Shown here in pieces: positions 46,701-61,700 of a stretch of DNA of 64,000 bases. Under the pieces are notes generated by a model. That model was not told the DNA's origin. It worked only from the letters and a program-made list of their open reading frames with translations, and ran no database searches. The DNA comes from Azolla pinnata (taxonomy: Eukaryota; Streptophyta; Polypodiopsida; Salviniales; Salviniaceae): NCBI GenBank assembly GCA_037176905.1, contig JBBBWG010031419.1:120908-184907 (forward strand). The letters run 5' to 3'. Made by a program: the position numbers and the translations under genes. Position 1 is the stretch's first letter. Each line of letters opens with the position of its first letter.

Positions 46701-49700
46701 AGGTATTAATTTTCAAAATCATTTCCATGCAAGGGTAGGTGTTTTCATCATAATCCCTTTACAATTTTGTGTAATTGCAGAGCAAATTTGAGAAAGTCAG
46801 GCGTGCTGCTAAGAAGCGATTAAAATCTGCATTAAAGGAGGAGAGAAGGCATGTAGCAAATACTCTTCTAATGTGTCATCAGTGTTGGGTTTATACTTCT
46901 TATGATTAGTTCAGCTATAATGACTTGTACAGGTTCTCCATTGATCTTGATTTGGATGCACCGAAAGTCAGGCTTCTTGCAGATACCAGATTAACAAACG
47001 GATTGAATACTGAGCTCATCTTAGACTTGGGGCACTTCACATTACATACCGGAAACGTCTGTTGGTTTGATGTTATGGTCGGTTTGACCTCATCTTTTCA
47101 GGACACTGAAAGTGGATGATCATTTCGTGACAGGACGAAAAACATGAACATGCGAACTCTGGGCATCATCTAAAGGGGAATCTGTACTCTCAGTGCTATA
47201 TATCTGGAGTGGATATTGCTGCCTACCTTGTGGATGGGTCATTTGATTGGGTAGAAATGTCATCATCTTTGTCAATGGATACAGGATCTCATGAAACTAT
47301 GCATAATGTACTTCCCGTGCTAGATCGCTGTGGAATGTTTATCCTTTTGGAGCAGGTTTGTGAGACTTTTAATGATCTTGATTGTTTGCAATATTTTGAC
47401 GAAATTGATTCATTTCTTGGTTGCTTTAGTTACGTATACCACATCCGGCGTATCCTTTGATGCATGTTGGGCTACAAGTTCCACAACTTGGTCTGCATTT
47501 CTCTGCTAGGAGGTATGAGAGGCTACTGCAGCTGATTGCAACATTTGATGGCTCAAAAGACCAGCTAGAGAAGGCCCAATCTAATGCTTTGTGGTATCCT
47601 GCTGATCATGAGGATGTTGTAAGAGTCTTGTTTTGGAAGGTAAGTAACGTTTTAGGATGACTGTTTGATGTCTATATGTGTAAAATGATGGTGCTTATTT
47701 GACTAAATACTATAGGGAATAGGAAACGCCGTAGCAGAATGGCAACCTCGTTGTGTTGTCTTAAACGGATCATACTTGTACGTTCTGGAATCAGTCAACT
47801 CTCAAACATATCAACGCTGCTTCAGGTTGTGACCTTTTTTGCATGATGATTGTGCAACTCCTTGTTAATACCATACTCATTACATAGTTCTTTTCCCTTT
47901 TCTCTCTTATTTATTTCTGAAATGGAATTTGTGTTCATTTTATGGCTCTCTGTTCAGCTTGGATGGCAAACAGGTTCTCGAGGTTCCACCATCATATATT
48001 GGAGGGTCCCCTTATGTGTTAGCTGTGTGCAGTCGTGGGATAGAATTGCAGAAGGTATCATCGTTTGGACTTGGCTATACTCTCTTTACCACTAAACAGT
48101 TTATAGGCCTAGTTGGGATGCAGGCTACCATGTACTGTTTTGGATTATTTGAACTGTTTGATCATGCTCAATTCATTATTAAGGAGATGATTACAGGTAT
48201 ACAATCAACTGCTGACGTGTGTAAATAATTTTGCAGGGTCTTGAAACTTCTAGTAGCTTCATCATGGAACTTACAGACCAAGGATCCAAGGAAACATGGT
48301 TGAAGTTGCTGACATCAACCATTCAAAAATTATCAGTAAGAAATGCACAAATATCTCAACATGACAGAGGTGTGACATATTTTACACCCAGAGTCACCTC
48401 TATTATGAATGATATTTCTTGCAGATTCTACTTTCTTCTTCTCTACCTGAATACTTCATTGATGAAGACGAAGAGTTGGATCCACCAAGGGTTGATTTGC
48501 TCAGTCAGCCACTTTTCTTTATTACTGGAACTTTAAATGAGCTTCAACTATCAATTTGTGGTGCGGTATGATGAGAGAATCACATTATTTTTACAATAAG
48601 GGGATAACTATGAAGTAAAAGTTTACATGTTTATTTATTGTCGTACAGACAGACACAACTCTTCATGGTCTCAACAGTGAAGCTGTTATTTTAAGCTTGC
48701 AAGCTGGTGGTGGGAAGGTATATTATGCTGAGTTTTTGATGTAATTTGAATGATGTACCTGCATAAAATGAATACCACCTTTCCTGTTTCTAGGTCAATG
48801 TTCTTCAGCGACAGTATGATTTAACTGTGGGTATGAACCTTCATTACTTGAAAATAGAGGATAAGCTGCGAGGTTCCATATCCCCATCATGTCAGTATGT
48901 TGCTCGTTCCGTTCTCAGCAAAGAGAATATGTGTCTGACCATAGTATCAAATGATGCACTCACTGAATCTGAGCTGAAAATGAGAGAAGAAGAGGATATT
49001 TACAATGATGCGCTGAATGAGTTTGGTGGTTCTCCAAGCTCCTCACCAGCAAAAAGTTTGGATTACTCCCAGTCTTATTCAAAGAGAACAGAGAAAGTCA
49101 TTTTCTCATCTGTTAAAAATATGGTCTTATCTTCAGAGCTAGAGCCTTTTAATCTTCATCCTGGAGAACGTTTGATGGATAAAATCCTCACAGGAACAAA
49201 TCGAGATTCAAGAAGTTTTGTTACCATGCAAATCATAACAAGGCAATCGGAATCACCAGACTATGATGGCACAGACGTTCAAGTGAGTCTTCATTGTCCT
49301 GTGTTTAAGTGAAAAATGGGGACATCAGGTCTCTTTGCAGTTCGTCAATGAAACATCTGTGAATGCATGGCTAATGGAATTACCTAGTGAATGCTTAGTT
49401 ACAGAGAACCTTCCAATACCTTATCTAACGGAAATACCTTAGTTCATTTGAGTGTGAAGTGAACTAAAATTCTGGTTGCTGTAATCTAGTCATTCTATTT
49501 GTTTTGTTGTTTTAGTTACAATTTCTAAGATGCAATCACTTGTATTGTCTCATATGCTCTTTTGATATCTAAAAAGATGGCATTTCATGTTTGTTTCTTT
49601 TTCCTTTGATAAATAGATGACCATCTCAATGGCGACTTTGGAGTTTTTCTGCAATCGACCTACGGTAGTTGCACTTATCGACTTTGGTTCAGAAATAAGT

Positions 49701-52700
49701 GAAATTCTGGATAGGCAATCAAATGTTCCTGATAACTCGAAAGAATCCGATGTACTAACTAATGATGTCAGACCATTGGTGGAATGTGAAGTTGTAAGAG
49801 GGCTGCTTGGTCAAGGGAAGTCAAGGATTGTCTTTCAGCTAAAGATGAATATGGATAGTTTGTGCATTTTCCTCAATTTGGAGGATGGAACTGGATTGGC
49901 TATGCTAGATCAAGAAAGATTTCATATGGATCTTAAAGTAAGAAACTCAATCATATGATGCTCTTGACAGATGTTTGAAGTTGTTGGGATTGGTACTATA
50001 TGCATGATAGAAATTCAAGAAAGTAAACGAATGAATCATATCTATATTCTGATAATGTTCCTTCTTTCATGAAATTTGATTAGGTTTTTCCAGGATCATT
50101 TGCCATCCATGGCTTGCTTGGAAATCTCAGAGTATGTGACATGATCCTTGGACAGGGTCACCATTGGGGCTGGGCGTGTGATATACGTGATCCAGGTTGT
50201 GATTCACTTGTAAAGGTATGCTACAGATTACCATTCATTCCATCTGCAGGACTTTGTTGTTATTTAAATGGAGGTTCACAGTAGAGTATCTCATGATGAT
50301 TCGGTTGATTATTCAGTGGCAGTTGGGTTTCTGTAGAAATGACAAGTTCTGTTTATTTATTTCAGTTGATTTTTCAATCATTCAATGTGGATGAGGATGA
50401 CTATGAAGGTTATGACTACAGTCTGGAAGGAAGGCTCTCGTCTGTTCGTATTGTCTTTTTGTACAGGTTCATCCAGGAGGTATGACCTTGTAACAAACGT
50501 TGTCTTCTGGGATTTTTCTCAAATATGTGATTGTATTGACAGTGAAGATTACAATTAGAAATTTAAATATATTTCCAATCTCCTGATTTTTAAAGTTACA
50601 TCATTTGTTTCAGGTGATGGTATATTTCTCTGCTCTATCAGCACCACATGCACAGCACTTGACTAGAGTTGTTGACAAAGTTGGTGGAATGGAGAAGTTT
50701 GTTCCACAGTCAGATATTGAAGGATTACCAGCTTTGAAGCTGAATGTTTCTTTGGATAATCCCATCATAAAGATGCCTAAAAGTTCATCAAGCAAAGAGT
50801 ACGTGGGTACTTGAGTTTATGAAAAAGGCCATGACTGTTGGTATTGAAAAAATTTCCATTTATTCTATGACCAGATACATGCAGCTAGACTTGGGTTTTC
50901 TCAATGTAACCAACAAATTTGAATGGCATGGTGGATCAAAAGAAGATGCATCTTCCATACATTTGGATGTGCTTTCAGCTGAGGTATATATTTCCAAAAG
51001 ATCCATGTCTTAAATGGTCTGTGGCTGATGTGTTATTATGCTTCTCCAGATATCAGGCATCAATATGATTGTTGGCATGGATGGTCAAGAAGGAAAACCC
51101 ATGATACAAGATGTTCGAGGACTTACAGTGAGGATACGACGTCCATTGAGAGATCTATTTAGAATGGTTCCAGAAGTGCAGGTGGATATACAGGTATTGC
51201 TAGAAATGTCCTTGGTTTTATAGTATTGTAAAAATTCATCAATTAATAGGATCATGGACATCTCACACCATGGATTTATGTGACCATGTTATGGATCTAT
51301 CTTGTCAAAATTCTTTAATATGTTATGGATTTCAGTTACGTGACCATGTTATGGATGTATCTTGTCAAAATTCTTTAATATGTGCCACGGTTGCGACACA
51401 ATTCTCCAGAGAAGCAGAATTGGCCCTAGTCCCCCCAACATCCCTAACATGATCGCAGGTCTAGCACAGCACCCTGAAATGAATCCTTGGGTCAAATGTC
51501 TTTTGATCGCTTCAGACGATGAATTTTCTGTTGGTGATGCCATTTCATTTCTTCACCTAAAATATTTATACATATGTGCCTGCTGTTGCAATATTCTCCT
51601 TAATGTAACTGATCAGTTGTTTCTATCTTGAATGGTTATTTTGGCCTGCTCTCTACTCTCAATATATATTACAAATAGAAAAATCTCTTTAATAAGATAA
51701 TTCATGCATTCTTGAGAATAACGTAACATCAAATATATTGAATGACTATCGTTGGTATGTATTTGCAATCCTTAAGTGGGGAAAATGTATTTACTATTAC
51801 AATGGAGGAAAATCTGGCAGATTTTGAAATTTCCAAAATATCTGTAGGTCGGTACACTCAGAGGAATATTGTCAGATAAGGAGTACTTGTTGGTTACTGG
51901 ATGTGCAACATCGAATATAGCTGAAATGGCACATTTGCCTCCAGATTTTCGAGCTGTACCTCCAGAACTTGTCTACCCTACTGATGTGAATACAGAGATA
52001 CCAATGAATTCAGAAATTCAGAAGCCATCTTTACAAAGTGGCAGTTCAGGTGAAGTGACAGTCCCATGGACAACATTTAGGGTGACAATTGAAGTTCAAA
52101 CAGCTGAGTTGGAGCTGCATAATGGGTTGGAAAGGGAGTCAGCTCTAGCTCGAGTTCAGGTATGGAAACTTGAGAAAGAAATTAAAGAAAAAACATCACT
52201 TGATTTTCAATTGTTTAATAATGCTGGATGCTAAAATGTTGTATAGACATACTATTTCCTATGATTATCATGGGATCCTCTAGCTTCATTCTTCATCAGC
52301 TTTCTACCATCATATCAGAAGAAATAATTAGAGCATGAGGTACTGGTTGCCTTGACGTATGCAGAAATTAATTAGAATATCCGGAGAAAATAGAAGTAAA
52401 CTAGTATAAGGAAAATATGAAAATTGGTCGACTGCCTTACATGGAATTAAATCAATAATAGAATTATGTGCAAAAATCTTGGCCTGGGGTATAATAATGC
52501 AAGTGATTCTTTTCATGTTTTTAATTAATTTCTCCCTTTGTCACATAATCCTACAAGAGATCTTAGTCAACATGCAATCGATCTTTTGTGAATTCTCCTC
52601 TTCCAAGTGTAATTATTGAAGATGATATAGCTAAAATTTGTCTATGGAAGATCTATATATGCTTTTCTAGCTCTCTGCCTATGGAAAATTCCTTGCTTAC

Positions 52701-55700
52701 AAAGTTTATAGAGCCAAAGCCATAGAGAGTTGGCAATTTGCATACCTTTCCTACAATTCAACCTCGTATTGTTCAGGAAATTAGGGTGGATGTCAGATAT
52801 TTGATTTTTGTTAAATCATGCCAGAAGAAAGGGTACCATTTACACAACCCTAAAATATATCTAACACATTCACAGTGTTTTGCTTGTTTTTATGGGAGGC
52901 TTCTTGTGCATGAATTTCTCATGGATATGCAGCCTTGGTGCTCTTGAAGATAATGTACACAAGTAGACTTCCAAGATTTGCACTCTTTGGTGTAGAAATC
53001 TGGGGAATGTGTCTTCATAGGGTACATAAACAAGCTGATTTGCAAACACTTTAATTTCAATGATTACCTGCATGATAGAGAGAAATTTTTGTGCCCCATG
53101 ATGTGATCAGGACACTGATGAGGTATTGTCACTGGTCCCTCAAGCATTGGTAAGATAAATGACCTGGACCAATTGCTTTTAAAAAATCTCCCTTAGAGAA
53201 TGTACTAAGATTGACGCTTCTGCATCAGAACAACTTGTTGACAAAAAGGTAATTATTATTTGTGTTAAAATCCAAGAACTGTTTCAAACATATGACATAA
53301 GTATAAGTGCACCACTGCTCCAATATAACTTGGACCTTCTCCACCTGAAATGATAGAAAATGTGAACTACATGGATAAACCCATGAAAATTGCATGATGA
53401 CTCACTTTGAGGTGAGCTTTTCGTAGGTGATTGATCTATCATCAGACCTCATGTACATTTATCACATGATTTTAGATGTTTGGACAGCTTTGGACCTTTT
53501 CAGATCAGCTAGAGGTTGGATAGAATGATATGCATGCAGACATATGGAAGAATGGATCTGCCAAGTGTGCTAATGGAGGTTGTAGAATCTACAGAACACT
53601 ATATGAAATAAGAGGAAGGTACCTCTGCCTCTTCTAAAAAGGATGCACCTTGCAATGGAACGCAAAAGTCACTTGTGCTTACGGCTCTTCTTTCGTGAAC
53701 TCATGAGATAGAGAAGTTGTATACTAGAATATAGGCACATAAACTGTAAAAGAAAAGCTACTGCAACATTTGTTGGCTTCACTCCAGCACAAATGAGGTT
53801 GTGGACAGATAATGCAGTGGGATAACAGACGATTAGGCAGTGACAATCTCTTGTGCATACCAATCATAGCCATCTGAACCACATGATAATCTAGGCTTCA
53901 GATCTCTCCATCTGCCTCAGAAGTGAAGGCCATTATCTTCTGCCACAGAAGAGCTTTCAGGCTTCAGATATCTCCATCGGAATTGGCTTAATACAAAGGC
54001 AGAAGAACACTGTCCTTTTCTGCAGATAGAATAATACTTCAGGCACCATATACAATTTATACTTGTTGTGGTGCTGCTTCTCGAAAATAAGATAATTATT
54101 TGAGATTTAGTTTCTGATTTTGATGCTTGAATATTTAATTTGAGATAATATCTTTCCTTCTTTCGCAGATTTTCAGTGCTGATAAAATTGACTTAAAATC
54201 ATTTTTCTGTCTGCAGCTTCAGGATTTATGGGTTAATTATAGAAATAACTCTTTACAAGAAATTGACATTCTCTTATCACTCTCACGGTTGCGTATTCTG
54301 GATCTTCGCGTGGGATCAAAGCCAGAAATGCGTCTTATGTTAGGGTCAATGGCGGACCTGGAAACAAATATAATTTCAAGCAAGCTGGAGGAAAATGGTG
54401 ATAAAATTACAACCCTGGTGGAACCTCAGGCTCCAATGATGGTTCTGGACACAAAAATCAAAGAAGGATTCCAGGCATTGATTATTAGAATTCAACGACC
54501 ACGTCTTCTGGTGGTTCTAGATTTTCTACTTGCTGTGGGAGAGTTTTTTCTACCATCATTAGCAAAGTTGACTGGAAAAGATGATTGTAATGATCCAATA
54601 ATAGATAATGATCACATCAGACTTGTGGAACCATACTATAAACAAAAGGATCCAGTCATGACGTTATCATCACAACGGAAGCTCATTGTTGATTTTCCTA
54701 ATTTTCATGAATTTACATATGATGGATGTGGCAATACTTTATGCATCCAAAGAGAAAATCTAGCCCAGGATGGATCTGACAGTGTTGTCATCGATCCAGT
54801 GATTCTTATTGGGGCCGGAAAAAAGTTATTCTTTAAGAATGTGAAAATTAAGGTACAAAAATACCTGACATATTTTGAATCTGGTCTCTTATCTCTATAT
54901 ATGACACATTCATGCAGTTTATGGTTTAGATTCAAGAGGTTATTTGTCATTTCTAATGATTAAATTTCAATTCCTTGCAGAATGGATTAATACTGAAGGA
55001 TTGTATTCAGCTTTTATCCTACAGTAGCTATAGTGTTCGAGTGGAGGATGGTGTGATATTAGATGGGACATATGAACAAGACTGTGATTATCTATATGAT
55101 AAGTCAGTACTGGAGCCTAATTCAAATCCAAAGCTAAGAAGCCAGGTCTCGTGTAGTACTGGTAGCAACTTCACCCTGAATGTACAGGTACCTTTCCAAT
55201 ACCATGTTTACCGTCTTGATCTTATCCGGCATTTCTTTTTTTGTGCTGTGCAACAGGAGGCATTGGTGAAGTAGAAGGAAGAAGTTAAAATTTTCACTTT
55301 ACAACACTACCCTTTCTATTGCAAGATGTTAAATGTGGGTTTCATGTGACAAAAAGCCGTATTATGAGTATGAAACGGTAGTGCAAGGACTATATAATTA
55401 GAAAGAAATTTCCCTATTGTATCTTTGGACTGTTAACTGTTGTGTAAATCTGCTAAATTATATTGACTAGGCTGTAATATGTTAGTCTGTAAAGTCACTT
55501 GATTATATGGCAGATATGTAGCACTGAAGTTGTGTGGTTTGAGCTGTATAATGTTTAGCCAAAGAAATCATGCAGTTGAGACATAGAGGGTTGGCGTTAA
55601 GTAGAATGCATGAGTTCATAATTTTACAAGGCCATATAATTTGACAGAAATTGTTCTGGCACATTATGTTTAGTATTTTTTTGCAAATAACTTGCAGAGT

Positions 55701-58700
55701 GTGAATAACTTATAACAGCTCTTGTATATAGTTTAATGGCTTAAGAGCTCATGGACTAAATACAATTTCATAGGTATTGCTTACATCATGAAAGTTATGT
55801 TTTAGAGTTATTGACAGAGTACAATCGTTGTTTGCAGGCAATTGCTTCAGAGTTGACTTTTTATGACAGTGATTATGCAAATCTACATCAAAGAGAGAAG
55901 CTGATTAGAGTAAAAATGGATCTTAATCTAATGTATGTTTAGTATGGCAGACAATTGTTCCTTTTTTCCTTTAAAACCGTTTTTGTTTTTTAGCCATACC
56001 CTTCCTAGTTACATCGTGCTACGTTTCCTATTACAGTAATTTTATAGCGTCTGTTTTTTCAGTTATGCATGGAAAGAAAGGGATCTTTGGATTCGAGGTC
56101 ATGCAAAAAGATTCTCTATTGATTGTGGTTCTGGGCTGTGTGTTATTGAGCCAATGGTCGCCTCCCTGGAGTATGCTTGTGTGAAAGATAAAACTAGTAT
56201 CTCTATCTCTGCATCAGATGTTTCCGTGCAATTGTCTTTCAGCTTGATGCGGCTATTACTTCATGTCCATAGCAATGTGGTTTCTACTTTCCAATTTGGA
56301 GGAGCTCATGTACTCTCCAGATGCTCTCACTTTGAACGGATCTGGGTGAATACAGGTATAGGTTATCTTTTTATTCTTTATCTTCATTTTATGAATAGAT
56401 GGGAAGAGTCTTTATTTATGCTTATTTCAGAGCACATATCTGGACAAAGATTCACTATATGGAGGCCAAGGCCACCCCCTGGATATGTTATATTAAGTGA
56501 TTCCATAACATCTGGGTGAGTTTAGTTACTCCAACGTGTTGAGGAAAAGATGCAAGGTTTCCAATGTTTAGATGTCATATGTTGTGCAGGGAGGCTCCAC
56601 CATCTCAAGCAGTCATGGCAATGAATAATATTTTCCATCGAGTGAAAAAACCCTTGGATTATCATTTAGTGTGGACTTTGAATGATTCAACCAAACAGTG
56701 CTCAGTTTGGCGTCCTATAGCTCCTCCTGGTTATGTTTCTCTCGGATGTATTGCTAAGATTGGCTCAGTAGCACCGCCTCTTAATGCAGTTTACTGTGTG
56801 CGGTTAGATCTTGTGACATCAGCGTCCATCAGTGATTGTGTGTTATTATCACATCCTAAACAGGGGTATAGGCTTTAAGTATTATAGTTTTTCTAACATG
56901 TGTAATTATTTATTTTTTATGCTGGAAACTTAACAGCTGCATGGCCTCACAGATTTGCAAAGGAATTCAGTATATGGCGTATTGATAATGCTGTGGGATC
57001 ATTTATTGCACACCAGTCGCATAAGCCTCCAGAAGATCTGTTGCTTTTTGATCTCCGGAATGTACTTTATGAAGATGGATCAGATTCAAATGTCCAGTTT
57101 AACAGATTGAGTGATAGAAATTCTAGGAAACTTGATAGAAAGTGGACATTGTCAGGGGTACACAATCTGGAAATTCCTCAGAAGAGTGGGCATTTGATTT
57201 CAACAACTGCTCAATTTGAGCGCATGTGGTGGGACAAGGGTGGTGATAATCGAAGACCAATCTCAATATGGAGGCCAATTCCGCCACCTGGATATGTAAT
57301 TGTTGGTGATCATCTGGTTGAGGGGTAAATACATATTGTTGCAATATGCTATTCTTTTCGTATAATTTTCTTCTTGGCTCAGACATTGATTGTCTTAATT
57401 AATTTTATTAATGTCTGAAGGCTTGAGCCACCAAACTTGGGAATAGTTCTGCAAGACGACAATTCTGGAAGATTTGCAGCTCCGACTGGTTTTGTGCTGA
57501 TGATGCATACACCAGGAAAGGGATTAGAAGAGCTTTATGTTTGGTATCCCTCAGCACCTCCAGGCTATGTTACCATGGGTTGTGTAGTTACAAAGGATGA
57601 AGATATAGATATAACTATATTCCGTTGTGTACGTGCTGACCTTGTATTTGAGGTTGGTATCTCAAGAAAACCTGCTTGGAGTATGTCTGGTACAAAAAGC
57701 GGTTATTCTTGTAGTTTATGGAAAGTACAGAATCAGGTGAGTGCTCTTCTTCATATGGTTTGTTGTTTCTATGTCTCATATTTTCTTGTCCAACATTAGA
57801 GATGGTGCGTGTGTATATTTTAAAGCAATTTAGAGCTAGTGTCCCGTAAAATAAACAGAACTCTGATAAGTCATGTTTGTTCCCATATTTGATGGTCTCA
57901 GGATTCCGTGTGGTGGAACTAGAATAAATTTCTATCATTTATAGATGGAAAGCAATAACTATACCAGAAGGAAATGAGCTATACAAAGAGGCAAAAATAA
58001 TCTTTCACACCAGAACTTTTGATTTTCGAGTGAAGATAAAAGTAACTTCCCTATATGACTGGGACATGATTCAAGTAAAGAGTGATACTTTGGGAACTAT
58101 GGCTGATTAATTATATTATTACAAAATAAATCTCTGTGAGAGTGGTAGAAAATGAGTGGGGATCCCATAGATGCTCTCAAGGGATCAACCATTTATCATC
58201 AATTCTCTCTTCCATTGTATGGCATAGTTTCCGGCTACTACTCTGCACAAGGAAATTTGCATGCTTATTCAGCTGTGAGTGTATGCATGGAAAAATTTGG
58301 CTTGGCTTAGCATGCATAAATATCATGACCCTGTGGCCTTGTTTGTATATAAACAGTGCTTAATGTCATGGCTCTGTCGACTTGTTCATGTAAACAGGTT
58401 AAAACTTTTCTAGCACGACCTGATTTGAAGAAACCGCCAGCTTGCACGGGATATGGTTTAGTGGAGACAGTTCAAAGTATTATTGCAAACAAGAATAGTG
58501 GAGACATTAAAATTCCAAAAGTTTCAGTAACTGTGCTTGATGATCTAAGGGGCTTGGTAGGCATACATAATCATGCAATGCTCATCCTGTGTTTGTCAAT
58601 CATGCGTCACTGTTGACAGTTCTTCAATTGTTGTTATCCTGTATGTTGGCAGGTAACACCTTTAGCAAATATTACAGTAACCAACATTAATCTTGCAGCT

Positions 58701-61700
58701 AGTGGTCATGCTGAGGCCTTAAGTGGTGCTTGTATAGCCTATATTGCAGCCTCTACATTTAATGCGCAGGTTAAAGCATGGGAACCATTAATAGAACCCT
58801 TCAAAGGAATATTTAAGTAAGCTTGTGAATACACTAAAGTCCCTAACCATGTTAATTAAATGTATATTGATTGATGATTTATGCTGATTCGTTTGACTCT
58901 CCATCTGTAGGCATGAGTCTCACGATTCTCCTTCTGGTCCTAGTTCAAAAACCAGTATCACAACAGTCAACATTGTCAATATTGATGCAACATATGCAAA
59001 CATCAATACTTTTGTGGATTCAGTCATATCGTGGAAAAGGCAGTCTGAACTAGACATGAAAACATTAACCAAAATGAATGTGGTATGCGTATTATTATGT
59101 GTCATCCTGTGTACTAGGGTGCATATAATTTCTTTCAAATGAACTCTTTGTATGGATTATGTAAAGGAGTGACTGGAATGAATTTAATAATGTATTTTTG
59201 GCAGGATGATGAAAGAACTCCCAAAACAGATGTCAGTCCTGCGTTAGAAGAAGATGATAAAGTGAAGTTACTGCTACTAAATAAATTGGATTGCAATCTA
59301 TTTATTCGTACTTTTGAGCACGATTTTGCAGATTGTCTGATATTAGAACATGATAAAGTTCTGCAAATCCATATGCCTCCACCGAATTTCGGAGAGAATT
59401 TTGTGCCTGGAGGGTCGAAGCTTCTTTTCCAGCATGTGGCTATTTATGTTTCCGAGGCTAAGGTAGTATAAGTTTCTAATCAATTACAAAAAAAAATTAG
59501 AACTCCCTGAGTTTTCATTACACGCATGTGGCAGGATCTGCCTATCAATGAGGATGGAAATGGACAAGAGTATTTCTATAGTTTGCATGTTCCACCATCA
59601 AAAAACAATGAAGGACAAAAGAAATTCAGTCAGAGTGCTAGATCCCGGTGTGTTGGGCCTTCATTTCCCAGACCAACTGGAGACAGACATGTAGCAACAG
59701 CATTGTGGAATGAAGTTTTTATATTTGATTTACAACCAGAGGTATTATTACTTTCAAGTTTCTACCATGAAGTTCACTTGTTTGATACTATGTTGTATAC
59801 TGTTTCCATTTGTAGGGTGATGCCAGAATGGACATACGAGTGCATAATATGGCAGCTAATTCTGGAAGAGGTTATTTTTACTCAAGTCTCTGGTTCAGTT
59901 GGCTCTGTATTTTATTTGATACCTTTTATTGCTTGCTATATGCAGGAGAGGTGATTGGGTTTGTTTCATTTCCTTTGGGCATTGAAAGTAATGTGGAAAC
60001 CAAACCACCATCTTCCCACTCAAATCGTATATGGCAGTCTCTTTCACACTTGCACCATGTTAATCGGCCAGTAGAGCAGAAGAAAATGTGCTGTGTGACA
60101 GTTCCAATAAGAAAGGTATAGTTCTTTGGTCATAATGTACGTAAGCATTATCAAAAGTATTCAGGTTGTCTTCTTGTTTTGGGTTCGCTGCATCTTGAAG
60201 CCTTTCTCCAAATGAATGAACATGCAGGGTATACACCTTATGCACCTAACATATATGATGTTTTTTGAGGAACAGGAAAATGGCACGTCTGCAGATGCTG
60301 GTCATGGCTCACTCGTTGTCACTATTTGCTACTATATTGAAAAGGCTCATCAACCAGAAGAAGAAACAGATATGAATAGAAATCAGTTCAAAGATATCGG
60401 ATTCCTTATAGGACTAAGCCCAAGTGGACCCTGGACCCATGTTCGATCGGTGTTGCCTTTAGGGAAAACTCCTATTAAACTTGCAAATGGTCATGTTGCA
60501 TTGGAAGTGCATTTGAGTGATGGTCAAAAGCGAGCTACTTTGCGTAGTCTTGTTTCTATAATTAATCAGACTGATGCTGCAGTGGAGATCTGTGTTTGTC
60601 CATTATCTTTAGTAAGTGTCCAACATGGAACTTCAGCTATCGTTGATGATGAACCTATCGTCATTGTAGAAGAAATATTTGAGAATCAGAGGTATCAGAT
60701 CTTGGTTGGATGGGGTAGTAAATGGCCTGGTCATTTCCTCCCAACAGATCCTAGACGGTGGAGTACTCGTGATACTCAGACATCATCTCAATCTCGGGTA
60801 ATCCACACAATAATATTTCAGTCAGAGAAGTAGAATTTATCTCTGATTTTTATATGCTGTTTTTGTTATTCTATGTGAAATGGCTTCCGACTAGTATACT
60901 CCTCTTTTTGTAGGAAGATATAGAACCTCCTTTGCCTTCTGGCTGGATATGGATTACTGATTGGACTGTTGACAAAGCTGGTTATGTCGATGATGATGGA
61001 TGGGCATATGGTCCGGATTTCCAGACTTTACGGTGGCCACCAAATTCCTTGCGATCTTGTAAGAAGTCACCTTTTGATTTTATCAGGCGTAGAAGGTGGT
61101 GTCGCAGCCGTCAACAACTTATACAATCTGAAAATGTTAAGTTCCAACCTACACAGTCCGTTTCCATCATTGAGCCAGGTGAGAACATTCCAATATCTTT
61201 AACTTCACTTTTATCAGAAAGAGAGTATTGTCTGCAAGTTCGACCCTGGTTGCAGACAGCTGCAAAGTACTTATGGGGCCGTTCCATTAGAGATGTGGAT
61301 AATCGAGAATATTCAATAAGTGATAGCCCTTTGAGTAGAAGAACTTCCCATGTGGCAAGAAATTCGATGTCCTCATTTGTGGTGAACACCCTTCAAAAGA
61401 CAGAAGAGTTGGTCATGTGTACTACAGAAAATCTCACAACTAGAACTGCTTGGTGGTTCAGCATTGAGTCCGATTCGGACATTCTGTATAATGAGATGAG
61501 TCTACCAGTTCATGATTGGAAGATCCTTGTAAGTGCACCCCTGAAGCTAGAGAATCTCCTGCCGTATAATGCAGAGTATACTATATGGGAGAAACAAAGA
61601 GAAGGAAGTCATGTTCAGAAAGAGAGAGGCATGATTCCAGCAGGTAGTTTTGTCAGTATTTCTTCAATAGACATGCGGAAGCCAATTTATCTTACCTGGC

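Noticed and set aside
52160-54216. Transposon inside the longest VPS13 intron
   Set aside because: Neither strand gave terminal repeats, a polymerase or transposase motif, or a poly-A tail with target duplications.
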